Shown piece after piece: positions 11,505 through 21,839 of a stretch of 64,000 nt of DNA; position 1 is the stretch's first letter; every line of letters starts with the position of its first letter. The position numbers and the translations under genes are program-made. The DNA is from Ceratorhiza oryzae-sativae. Its lineage: Eukaryota > Basidiomycota > Agaricomycetes > Cantharellales > Ceratobasidiaceae. The stretch spans positions 186,001 to 250,000 of the forward strand of contig JARWMV010000244.1 in assembly GCA_030998015.1 (NCBI GenBank), written 5' to 3'. The notes under the pieces were generated by a model. It saw only the letters and a list, made by a program, of their open reading frames with translations, had not been told where the DNA came from and searched no databases.

Positions 11505-13250
11505 ATGAGGCGCTATTTCTTGGCGATTCTGGCGATGTCGCCTAGTCTTGTTTTGGGACTGACGAGCTATGCAAATGAATTTATCGACCCAACGCTGTTC
11601 CTGGCCAAGAAATGGTCCGAGGACACGCAGTACGCGCGTCAGGCGATCGTTTCAGGTGCCCAGCAGATCGCCGCAGAGGGCCCATGGAGTGCGTCCCACG
11701 TCATGTTGGCTGAACGTCGCTTATCTTGTCCTAGCCGTCACCTCCAAGACGATCATGCCACCGAGCAACAATACCCAGTAAGTCCACGACCCAGCCCCTC
11801 CAAGCGCCCGCCTCACCCGCCGTTGCAGCGACTACCTTAGCTGGACACCATAGTACGTTTGCACTCGTTTCCGGTCCAACCTCGCATTGACGACCGTCGC
11901 CCAGCCTCTGGCCCGATTGTTCGAGTGTCGGAAACACCACGGAACTCACTCCCGAGCAAAGTGCGTAATTTCATCACTGCCCATCCCACACTTGCGGCTG
12001 ACGGACCCTGTTCGCTCGACAGTCTGGGTAACATGCCCCTACGTCAACCGCGATGGCCAATTCAACCCAGACGTCCGACTCGTCAACGACACGGGCCATT
12101 TCCAAGCCATGTCCGACTCGGTCTTTTTCAACGCCATGGCCTGGGCCATCACCGGCGACAACACCTTTGCGGCCAACGCGGCGACCGAGATCAAGACCTG
12201 GTTCATCGACAGCGCGACCGCCATGAACCCCAACCTGAACTATGGGCAGCTCGAACGTGGGCCTGGAGTTCAGGTCGCGCAGCATACGGGCATCTTGGAT
12301 CTCAAGTGCATGTCCAAGCTCGTCAGTGGTGTGCTCATCATGCGCAACGGGAGTGCCCAGGCTTGGACATCGGATCTGGATTCGGGACTGAACGGATGGG
12401 TTACTCAGTACTTGCAGTGGTTGAACACGGCCAAGCTCTCTCTGGACGAAAAGGCTGCGACCAAGTGAGTCGTGTCTTGATCTGGCTCGAGGCTGTTGTT
12501 GATCCTTTGTGCAGCAACCATGGCAGTTTTTGGTTCAACCAAGTTGCCGCGCTTCAGATCCTAGTCGGCGATACCGCTGGTGCCAAGGCGACGATTCAAG
12601 ACTATTTTAGTGGCATTTACATGAATCAAATTGATGCCAAGGGAGATCAGGTTCGTTGACCAATTTCCCTCAAAGTTCTCGCCTGACTAGCTCTCTAGCC
12701 CCTCGAAACAGCACGCACCCGCCCGTACCACTATCGTGCATACAACCTCGCCGCCATGATCGTAAGCTTCCCTGTTTGTAAACCATCCAATCTCTAACCG
12801 ACGTCTTGTTAGGTCAATGCCCGCCTCGGCCAATTTGTCGGCTTTGATGCGTGGGACCTCAAAACTACCGCTGGAACAGGCATCCAGGATGCATGCAACT
12901 ATGCGATGAACTTTACAGCCTCTCAATCCAACGAAATCGGGTACGACGCCGAGTTGTATCCCAACGTCGCGGCCGTCGCGGCGCACTATGGCGACCCAGA
13001 CGGCAAATACGCGAAATGGCTCGCCTCGCGCGATCCGAGCTACCCAGGCCAGCCCTACTTTTTGTGGGACCAGCCGTTGAGCAATTCCGGACTGAGCGGC
13101 GCCCCGAGCGGGACGAGTAGTGCGGCTGGTCCCAGTGCGACGTCGGGTGGCAGCGCGGGTGGGAGTAAGAACGGTGCGGTTGGGGCTCGCGCAGAGATGA
13201 CTCTGGGTATGCTGGTGGTGGTTGGACTTGCGTTTGGTGTGCTCTTCTAG
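11505..13250 (+). CDS. Alginate-lyase-domain polysaccharide lyase, secreted, likely GPI-anchored
   Basis: It probably cleaves uronic-acid polysaccharides by beta-elimination outside the cell. From the ATG at 11505 a signal peptide (MRRYFLAILAMSPSLVLGLT) leads to FIDPTLFLAKKWSED and, across in-phase introns, GPWTVTSKTIMPPSNNT, DYLSWTPYLWPDCSS, CPYVNRDGQFNPDVRLVND, FQAMSDSVFFNAMAWAITGD, NPNLNYGQLERGPG, NHGSFWFNQVAALQILVGD, TARTRPYHYRAYNLAAM and NEIGYDAELYPNV. The order SxTP-Y-x-WP, N-x-D-G, NHGxxxxxQ and TxRxRPxHYxxxNL matches the Pfam alginate lyase family. The protein ends in a Ser/Gly-rich linker and a hydrophobic tail (LGMLVVVGLAFGVLF) with no charged end, the pattern of a GPI signal. All joins checked are in frame, so the gene looks intact. 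The substrate cannot be read from sequence. Confidence 0.85.
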
Positions 13251-13519
13251 GACTTTTTGTGTGGATCGGACTCTAGACAGACATTCCTTTGGGATGATGG
13301 CGCATTGTTTTACTTATGTTTGATAGTTGTTGTACACAGCTGTCATTGTAATTCGAACATGATTGTTCTATACACCTCACATTTACATCTACAATTAGAA
13401 CTTGGGTTGGAGGGGATTCTGTCGTGTGATGTGAGCCCATGAGACCCGGCGTGGCTATGCAGGCTGTACTCACTGCACTCGGGAAAAGATTAGCGGCCGC
13501 AGTCTGAGTAGCCGACTGA

Positions 13520-13808
13520 CTATCTGCGCAGCCGATCAGCCCGCTGGTATCTGGTCAATGCACCGAGCCAACACTCACCGCCCGTCTGACTCTGGGCTGG
13601 GGTCCACGCCTGACCCGTTGGACCCTCTCCGCTCTGCGGCTGCGCGCCTTGGTTGATAAACACCTCTGCACCGGGGTTCGGGGCGTTTTGACCTTGTGGA
13701 TTCGTGAACCACGCGACGGGCGCGTCCGGAGCTATTTGGGAGTGTGAATCACCAGAACAGGCGGTCGCTTGCACCGTACTGCGTACATGATTCATTTGGG
13801 TTAGACAT
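13520..13808 (-). CDS. Small conserved protein, NPQGQNAPNPGA family, copy 1
   Basis: I do not recognise the family. A first exon of 22 nt (ATG at 13808, MSNPNES) ends at a GTACGC donor, and a 55-nt intron (13732-13786) ends CAAATAG. Exon 2 encodes SPDAPVAWFTNPQGQNAPNP then GAEVFINQGAQPQSGEGPTG and QAWTPAQSQTGG. A strong GTGAGT lies at 13578, so the 3' end is unsure: read through, the frame stops at 13520; spliced to 13472 it gives a different tail. No signal peptide, Cys or membrane helix is in the conserved part. A TATA box lies about 62 nt upstream of the ATG. Copy 2 at 17.6 kb shares the intron position and the central motif, which is good evidence that both are real genes. Confidence 0.6.
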
Positions 13809-13868
13809 GGTCGGGATGCAGGTGCGTGCGTGCGTGTGTGTGTGTGTGGGCTAGGAGAGCACACGGGG

Positions 13869-13875
13869 TTATATA
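13869..13875 (-). promoter_or_regulatory. TATA box of mini-gene copy 1
   Basis: Minus-strand TATATAA at about 62 nt before the ATG at 13808. Confidence 0.4.
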
Positions 13876-14500
13876 GCGATTGCTATCTGAGAAGCTGTAT
13901 AGCCTAGGGCGGAGTCGGATGGCCGCGCCTTGGTGACGTAATCGACCTCCCCGATAAGGTTCCTCGGTCGGTGTGCTTGGTCTGTTGGCGGGAGGTTTGG
14001 ATGGAGATATCTTGCTTGATCAATCCGCGGTGGGGTAATGATGCCGATTGATTAAAGCCATGCTTTTCTGGAATTTATATACAGATTTAGTATGGGAGCG
14101 CGATCATGATCAGGCTTGAAGACATCCCCTCAAGAAGTCAGAGGTATAGCTCGCTGTGCCATTATTGTTCATATTTATCCTGGTTAACTTTAGATATGTT
14201 GTTCCGGGCCCCATGGGGTGCATTCCTCAACTGTAGCAAACCCTCGTAATGAGATATTTAGTGTAAATATATGCATCAAATCCAATCCGGGTTACTGCGC
14301 TCACCATCCAATGGAGCAGATTACCGCCCGTAATCTGTGGTGCCCAAACCCAGCCCCAGCGGACTAGATAACTTGGGGGTATCCGTGGCTGTTGTCTTCT
14401 GTACTCTTTTAGCGAAGCATTTTGGGACTGGAATAAAACACTGGTCAAATCTATTCAAAGTATGGAAACAAAGTTGCAGTTGGCAAAGGTCATTTATTTC
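13876..14500. other. Intergenic between mini-gene copy 1 and the transcription factor
   Basis: Nothing recognised in this stretch; it ends at a diverged copy of a MITE-like repeat. Confidence 0.4.
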
Positions 14501-14507
14501 AGCTCTT

Positions 14508-14641
14508 CCCGTAAGATCTAAATCTAATGCCAAGCCAAGTTCAGCTATTCACGGTGTGGTGCGATTACAAAATGAAGTAACGAGTCGTCAATAAATTATC
14601 ACCTAGCCTAGTTTAGCTTTAGCTCTTATGGGAAGGCATCC
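14508..14641 (-). mobile_element. Diverged MITE copy
   Basis: Read on the minus strand it starts GGATGCCTTCCCATAAGAGC and then follows the 55.82-55.99 kb element closely (AAACTAGGCTA, CTCGTTACTTCATTTTGTAA). The far end is degraded (TCTTCCCG in place of the full terminal repeat). Confidence 0.7.
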
Positions 14642-15017
14642 AGTTTCCTTTTCGCTCCCACTTATTGTCTAGTGCTTGTCCAATATGTACACCAATATGG
14701 CGTTGATTGTGCAAAATAAAAATAAAAAAAAGGTGATAGAGAAAAGTCAGAATCGATCGAAAAGCGGTATTTGATCCTCACAAATAGATCCGTGCTTTCG
14801 TGTGCGCCATGCACAAGCAGGTGTAAGAGTCTGGTTAAACCCAACGACGGGTAATCCACGGTCCCGAACACAGTGATCCGCGCTTACTACCACGTCAGGG
14901 ATCCACGCCGCAACACGCACCACCCTCACCAACAAACTCTGCGCGCGCGACTCTGGGAACGCGAGCCGCTTTCTGGCCTCTTCAGTTGATATATTTGAAA
15001 AAAAAAGTCTGAAATCC

Positions 15018-17147
15018 ATGAGTTCTGGCTCCGTGAAAAGCGTGCGTGGGCCGCTTGCCTCCAGTTGTATAACCTGCCAACGCCGGTGAGAATCGTCTGT
15101 TGGACACTCCCGAATAGCGTAGACTCAAGTCGGTAGACTGATATTTGGGCAGAAAGAAAAAGTGTGATAAAACCCATCCGGTATGCAATCGATGCAACGA
15201 AGGAGGGTTTAGATGCTTGGGTTATGAACGCGCGTGTTCCGTCGACTCTCCTTCGACTTGGGGGCCTGCGTCGGGTGGTTCGAGGACTGAAAGCACGCGA
15301 AAAGGTAGAACTTTATCTTTAGCGATTCTGGCACTACGTTGACGTGTTACTGGTTCCTCTGATGATCAAGGGGCACACGAGGTCAAACCGGCTCAGCAGG
15401 TAAGCGTCGTCCGATCGCTAGATAATAGTTTATAATTTCGTACAAACTGTTTCCATCAACGCAGCTCCCGATCCCAAACGCCTCCGTCTCTATCATTCAC
15501 TTGAACGGCCACCAGCCCAGGCCGTTGATTGGACAGGCACCCAGGGGTCCGCCATCGGGCGAGGCCACCTCGTTTCAACAAGGATTATCCAACCTGGGCC
15601 AAAAATATCCAAGCGAATCGGAGAACCAAAGCAACAGTAGACAAATAGACACCATCTCTGGTTCTCAACATTGGGTTAGTCTGACCCGGCAAACAAATGG
15701 ACGTGCTTTTACTGCCGGTTATGGTTTGCCTCCTCGCATCATTCCTGACGCTTGGGCATCTGGTCGAACCGTAAGGTTCATTTTGTCGGAATGTGAGGTA
15801 GCATGCTTGCTATTTATAAAGCTTCACTAAATGACTCTGCCCCGCAGACGAGCCCCTCTTTGAGCACGTATTCTTCCGACCTTTCGAGGTACGAATCGAT
15901 GATATCCGAGCGCGGTTCACCAAGCAAGTTTTATCGTCAAATATAATACATTGGTCTACGTATCTCGGCGCACAAATATTTTACTCTCTGCGACGAATTG
16001 GGGTAGATGCAAACTTGGCACGTTTCATGCCATGGCTTGATCGTCTCGATCGTCTCTGCCTCACGTCCGAGAATGATGTTAGTCTAGACGATTTAGTTGG
16101 GCGGCTTTCTGGTGCTTTAGAGGTGAGCAACCCGTACCACCCACCGCCTATATGATGTCATTTATGGCTCTATTTCGCAGCTATCATTCCTCAGGTATAT
16201 CAGCTCGAACGCTAAAAACGGGTACGCTCTAACGCGTCACATTGCACCAACTTTTATGCAGGTCGCGTTCGCCGACCCCACGCTCTGGCCTCGCGATCCT
16301 TCCTCGCGCGGAATTTCTCTTGCACACGCGCTCGTTTCCTCTCAATACGAGCTCGGCCGATTTATTTTCGCCGACGCAATCGCGAGTCTCGCATTTGGCG
16401 TCCCTCCTGCTGTCGAATATGACATATCTCATCCGATGATCCAAACTCCACAAGCACACCCTATCGAATGGATTCACGGTTGTCCGGTCGATTTTGTGTT
16501 TGTGATCGCAAAGGTTAACCAGTGGAGGGCGATGCGTTCAAGAGTTTCTGCCGGACAAGATGCGCCATGGAAGGAGATTGAGGCAGATATATGTGCATGG
16601 CGCCCAAGGGCCGACTATGGGCCCGAATCCGAGTCTTGGAAAGTGGTTATGAGACATGCGGTGCAGGAGGGATGGAGACATGGGGCGTTGATATATTTAT
16701 ATATGGTGAGTATTTGTCTTTTAGCCAGGCATAGCTTGCTGACAACCCACGACTCCTGTCAGGGGATGTGTGGCGTAACAAACCACGACCCACGAGTCCA
16801 GTCTGCCGTGCGACAAGTAAGCAAACTCCAAACTGTGGTTGGGGCACAGCTGGCGACTCGCATACATTTCATAATGCCCCTGCTACTTGTTCGTGCACCC
16901 GATTATTCTAAATGAATTTAACTGACCTCATAACTAGGCTGCAGTCGCTGCAAGAAGCGAAGCGGATCGGAGCAAGTTTTGGTTGGTTCTTTCACAGTCT
17001 GGAAATAGCAATGGAACGCTGCTAGGTTGTGTGAATTTCGCGCTTATACTCGATAATCTGTGGCGTGGAGTTGGCGCCAACGGCGAACCGGTCACTTGGG
17101 ACGATTACATCAACTCGAGGAAAATCGTAGTTGATATGGGTGCATAG
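15018..17147 (+). CDS. Zn(II)2Cys6 fungal transcription factor
   Basis: A nuclear DNA-binding regulator. The protein starts MSSGSVKSVRG, and after a short intron the binuclear zinc cluster reads SCITCQRR-KKKCDKTHPVCNRCNEGGFRC, i.e. C-x2-C-x6-C-x6-C-x2-C-x6-C, complete. A Ser/Pro/Gln-rich linker follows. After further introns a fungal transcription-factor middle region follows, with FRPFEVRIDDIRARFTKQVL, WSTYLGAQIFYSLRRIGVDA, RFMPWLDRLDRLCLT, VAFADPTLWPRDPSSRG, HPIEWIHGCPVDFVFVIAKV and WRHGALIYLYM, ending near WDDYINSRKIVVDMGA. The intron in the zinc cluster is common in such genes. I see no internal stop outside introns. Its target genes are unknown; it sits between two paralogous minus-strand mini-genes, which makes them candidate targets by position only. 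Confidence 0.85.
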
Positions 17148-17572
17148 AACCGGCGGTAGTTTACTTTATTGCATTTGTCTAAGAGTTTGTTATGCGCCTA
17201 CTCCATTGCTGGTGGGGGAGGGTAGCTTTACAGAGCTCGAGCTATGTACTGTTGAACGTTAAGTTTCTTAGATTCTCAGGAGATATCGGGGCGGACAACC
17301 CTCTCTGGCTCACTAGTATGCTTGCTAAGTAATAGATTAGAGTATGGTCCTGGGACATCCGATGCCCTCTCCCCTGTTATGTTTCATCGCTATGATTGCA
17401 CTAGAACTTGGGCTCGGTAGGATTCTACCAGGCAGCGGAAGAGCATGAACCTCTAGATCTCATACTTCACCATAGTATCTACTCACCGAATTCGGAAAGA
17501 GCGTCTCCATCACAGCTTGTACGGTTGTCTGCTCCTCTACTTTTTCGTTTAGCACAAGAAGGCAGGCACTAT
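17148..17572. other. Convergent 3' spacer
   Basis: Between the stop of the transcription factor and the stop of mini-gene copy 2. I see nothing else in it. Confidence 0.4.
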
Positions 17573-17814
17573 TTAACAGAGATCAGACTTGCCAGGCGTT
17601 TGCTTTTCAGTCGGGGTCCATGGCTGACCGGTCGGTCCTTTTCCACTCTGCGGCCGAGGTTCTTCATAAATGTAGATATTCGCCCCGGGATTTGGAGCGT
17701 TTTGGCCTTGCGGGTTGACGAACCATCCGACATGAGCGTTGGGAGCTAGGGGAAACGACTCGTGAACAGGGCAACGCAATGGCCGTAAGGGCACGTACAC
17801 AGTGCGTTGGACAT
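17573..17814 (-). CDS. Small conserved protein, NPQGQNAPNPGA family, copy 2 (62 aa)
   Basis: Family unknown. ATG at 17814 (MSNAL), first exon of 16 nt, then a 53-nt intron with a strong GTACGT donor and TTTCCCCTAG acceptor (17746-17798). Exon 2 encodes SPNAHVGWFVNPQGQNAPNP, GANIYIYEEPRPQSGKGPTG and QPWTPTEKQTPGKSDLC, then TAA. Against copy 1 the frame is V-x-W-F-x-NPQGQNAPNPGA, then PQSG-x-GPTGQ-x-WTP and QT, with the first intron in the same Ser codon. The conserved Gly/Pro/Asn/Gln core has no hydrophobic segment and suggests a small, soluble, possibly disordered protein. A TATA-like TATATTAAA is about 45 nt upstream. It ends in a single Cys but has no CaaX box. Confidence 0.65.
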
Positions 17815-18016
17815 GGCGAAACAGTAAAGATCAAGGATGCGGGCGATTGTAACGTTTAATATAGTAAGCATCGTGGATTTTGTGGCGATGAGCCGGACAG
17901 ACCGAGCCATCATACCATACCCGAAAAAGATATTATTCTTCCATAGACTAAAGACTGACGCCCTGTCCTCATTATTCGTGCATACAACCAGTCTAACTAC
18001 AAAAGCCCAGCCTGTT

Positions 18017-20038
18017 TCAACAGCAACCCTCATCCTTCTCGTCTCCGCCGCCACAACAACAGCAGCAATAATTACATTCGCAGCAGCTGCTACATTCAAA
18101 GCAACCATCGCCATCGTCCTGACCACCACCAGAGTAAGCCTTTGAGTAGTCATTGTTAGTAAATGTAGCTGCTGGCAATGCATCAATGTTGGTCGCCGAG
18201 TCATTCATATTCCCAGAGTTGTCCACATAAGTCCCTAGATTGTTGTCCGATGACTCTATGTATTCCGCGTATGTGTCGTCGCCTTCAATATAATCAAACG
18301 AGTTGTCTAGGTCAATGCCGTAATCGTCAGCATATAGTTCCGGATCGTCGGATGCCCATTGATCATCCTCGATGCCATCGTTGTCGTCATCCAATGCCTC
18401 GTATGCAATGTAGCCGAGTGCGGCACCGCCTACAAGCGCTGCTCCTGCTGCCATCCCACCGTACGATGAGGATGTGTGCTCGACAGAGGCATTGGTGGAG
18501 TTGTCTACAGAGAATTTCCCAAGTAAGCAAACTGAAGCCTGCTTTTCATCTGTCATTCAACTCACTGTGTTCCTCGTGGGCTATAAAAAAAAAAGTCAAT
18601 TGAAAAAAGGGGTTTAAACTATTCTTGCTTCAACCTGCAACCGAACACGACTGACAGTAATTATAAGAGTTCATGTTATTTTGAACAACGGTCGAATGAG
18701 ACTGGCTCGAAGGCGTATAGACGTAGGTTGTATGATGGTGATAATGAACCGGCGGAGCACTCTGGACGGGCTGCGTATGCATCGCGAGCGTAGCCGCCGG
18801 CTGAGGTTGTTGCACCTTGGTTTTGTGTGCTGCGCCTGCTGACTGATACGCCATTTGAGGCGTTGGAACAGGGCCCTGCTGTTTGACCGCTTTATTGGCC
18901 ATTCATAGTGTATTAGATGAATGTATGCGTTCCAATTATCACCGCACTTGCCTCCCGCATGGGAATTTGGCCGAGGTACGGGAGCATGCGGGCGCTGACC
19001 CGGTCGTTGAGCGCTCGCAGTGGGCCTTGGAACGGGTTTCGGAATAGGCCTCGAACCTGATCCAGGTTGCTTGGGAGACGGCCTTTGCTTAACCGGCCAG
19101 CGCTTCGCTTCCCGTGCGAATCCTTGGCGTAGCCTATTCTCAATTCCCGCAGCCATTTGTGCTCCCTGGGCGTTTCCACGGGCGCTCAGCTGTTGTGCAA
19201 GCTGTTTCGAATTTGCAGTAACCATTCGGCCAGCCCCTGTGTCTGCCAAATTCAACCTACGGTCGAGGAGTTCGTATTGGACTGCGATCTGGCGTGGCAT
19301 TCGTTTGAGCGCGAGTCGCACAATATCTAATGCTCCTTGAGGGGATGGCCCCGAGGCCCAGTTGAGTCGTTGGATTCGCGAGCGAAAAGGCTCCTGGGAG
19401 CGGATCTGGGCTTCTTGGGAGGTCTGTTCCTGTGTTGGGGGGCTCGACCAGGATGTTGTGGCGAACATCACATTCGGGAAGAATGCCTCGCCTACAAACT
19501 GGCAGAAAATGGGCCAATTGCGCTGGGCGTCTTCGACTAGCCATGGTGCACCCTGGCGATTCGCTTTGGGGTGGACGAAGATCGCAGCACTGAGCATGCG
19601 TCCATTTCGCTGTCTGGGTGTAATATTCAATGAATTCATTTATTAATAAATAGGAAGCTAGACGGCTACTCACAGTCCAGCGAAGAATGCGGCCAGGCGC
19701 TTTAGCACGTCGGCGCTATCGATGTTCCGTATGGCTCTGTTGTAGAATGCTAGAGTGTCAACTAGGACTACTTGTCGGCCATCGATGACTATTGGTTTCA
19801 TTATGCGAACGTCATCGGTGGGAGGCAGATTTAGCCGCGAATGGTTCTTCGTAATAGCTTCGCGAATGAACTTCACAAACATTTACTCTTAGTTGAGGAT
19901 CGCTCAAATTGAAGCGTGACTCACTGAAGATTTTCCGACTCGCGGCCCTCCAAACACTCTAAAATCTCAAGCTTGTGAACTTATGCCCTTTGATCGCTCA
20001 CGAATAAGCTTACCCAATGTATATCGGAGGTAACGTCT
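18017..20038 (-). CDS. P-loop NTPase-domain protein with acidic, Cys-rich tail; 5' end unresolved
   Basis: Exons read in order: RYLRYTL-D, then FRVFGGPRVGKSS, a clear Walker A motif (GxxxxGKS); FIREAITKNHSRLNLPP; IVIDGRQVVLVDTLAFYN, where the G3/Walker B site DxxG reads D-T-L-A; VLKRLAAFFAGL; MLSAAIFVHPKANRQ; and FPNVMFATTSWS. This order matches the AIG1/G-domain-like NTPases common in Agaricomycetes. A basic Pro-rich linker (RPIPKPVPRPT) then leads to a Gln/His/Ser-rich part, a Gly/Ala-rich short hydrophobic segment (GGMAAGAALVGGAALGYIA), a long acidic stretch and a tail with twelve Cys in about 30 residues ending DEGCC. The join near 18.9 kb is uncertain: ATG at 18902 (MANKAVKQQG) could start a separate gene, but the upstream frame has no stop before it and a phase-0 intron can link them. 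The small exon at 20014-20038 is the furthest 5' part I can place. Confidence 0.6.
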
Positions 20039-21131
20039 CTGAAAACCAATAAAGGCTATGAGCATAGATGCCTTAAGTCTGTGCTCATTTACACGAATAC
20101 GTACTTAGCGCAGACATAGTTTACGTATGAGAAAGATACAAGGGGAGGGAATACATACCAATGATCTCGGAGCCTCAATAGTTATACACCAGGCCCCTGT
20201 TGTTTGATGTAGCGTTGCTAGCCATGTGCCACCCGGGCTTGAAGACCGAGCACCCCCAAGTTTTGCATTTCATCGCATACAGTCTATGGCGAGTATCTCC
20301 CCGCTGTTCGGCAGCAGTTCCTAGAGATCACAGGTTTGTAACATGGGAATGTCTGGGTCATTCGCATGGAACGAATCGGTCAGCAGAAGAAGCCGAGGGC
20401 AATAAATTATTCACAGGGTTTTGGCCTGATATATCGAGGTTCAACGCCGAGGCCTCGTGCATAGATGTTCAGCAAAGGAAGGACTTGGCATGATCGCTTT
20501 TATTGTTCCGATGTGCGGCTGTACGGTCCTGGTTGGTTTATCACACAGAAGACGCTGTGATGGCGCAGAATTGGATTTACTTAGACACACAGCAGCAACC
20601 CCCCCCCCCCCCCCAGATGGGGCGGTCTTGGTTCGCCAACGGTTGAGGCTCAACTCATGGGGAGGTGTCCACAAGCATACACCTATAGTTTACTTGCCTC
20701 CTCCACTCTCTCGTCCTTTGCTTCCTTTTTTTAGTTACACGACTCGCACCCCTCCCGGGTTTCTCTCTGAGTTTTTTCGCCTGTGATTATAAATCTCGCT
20801 AAATGGGTACCAAGTGGATTAAAGCCGTGACACCTACCAAGACGTAATTGAGTCCGTCGTGACGTGCGTGGCTTGTCAATGAAGCCAAGCAGCCTGAACA
20901 ACTCAACTATCACGTAGTATTTAAAATGCGTTCTAGAGTTGTGGTATGCGACCTTCTCGTTTGGAATAATTGTAATATAATTTATTCGTGAATGTATGTC
21001 TAGAAATCCTGTTGAGTAAATCCGACATTTTCTCATCCAACAACAAACTGCTGATGCGCCATGGCCCCACGAACGAGTTTGACAGACTCTGATGGGATGA
21101 AAGACTCTAGGATATGTATCTGCAGCAAAAG
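20039..21131. other. Intergenic with a 16-base C run
   Basis: No gene recognised. A run of 16 C residues occupies 20599-20614. The first exon of the P-loop gene should lie in the first few hundred bases but cannot be placed. Confidence 0.4.
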
Positions 21132-21839
21132 TCATATCATTATTTTATATCGGAAGAGCGGTGGTTGCCATACAGGTTCATACGCGAGTACAACAGGCAT
21201 CCCAAGGTATATCCATGCGGGCTTCCCATCAACGGATGGCAAGGGATCAAAGCGTCCATTGGATGGTGCCGGAGAAACAGGATACCAATGTTTGGGCTCA
21301 GTCACAACTTGTTCTATCTGTGTCGCTGAGCCCAATGTGGTTGCATAAGCCGCGAAGACATACTTCTCCTGTACTTCGAGCACGTATGCAAGTTTATAGA
21401 CCGCTTTCCCTGCAAAGATCCTGTAACATCATATCTTAGCTCAAGTGTGAGGTGAGGTATATAATAGATACCTCCTCATTGCTTCGGTCTTCGGACCAGG
21501 TGGTTGACGCAATGCGAATGGATCGATAATCATAGCTCCCCAAACGAGCTGGCCAGGTTTGACATCTCGGCGGGAAGTAGGAGTACCTGCCAATCTGCCA
21601 GTCGGTTGAGAAGAGGGATGGGTAGCCACATGGTACTGTGGGATACGAGCCGCGGAGGACGTGAGCGCGTGGACCCGAGCCCAGGAGTTTGCAAAGGCTT
21701 CTCCTTGGGTTGCGCCCGAAGTGCTGAATTGAGTGGGTGGTGGAAGGAAACCGAATCGTTTTGCTCTAAGACTAGTGAAATGAAGGCGGACTTTTTGAAG
21801 ACCAATCCCTTGTGTCGTCAAGTTGCCTCCAGGTCTCAT
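21132..21839 (-). CDS. Hypothetical protein, two exons
   Basis: Not recognised. ATG at 21839 (MRPGGNLTTQ) opens a Pro/Arg/Gln-rich frame (FGFLPPPTQFSTSG, GQLVWGAMIIDPFALRQPPG). A 51-nt intron (21421-21471, GTATCT...GTTACAG) then leads to FAGKAVYKLAYVLEVQEKYV, FAAYATTLGS and PAWIYLGMPVVLAYEPVWQP. The frame joins in phase and composition is protein-like in both exons. No signal peptide or membrane helix is evident. An upstream in-frame ATG at 21929 is possible but its added residues look non-coding. Confidence 0.45.

Noticed and set aside
20599..20614. Run of 16 C residues as a regulatory signal
   Set aside because: Simple low-complexity DNA, and run length is unreliable in sequencing; no adjacent motif supports a function.
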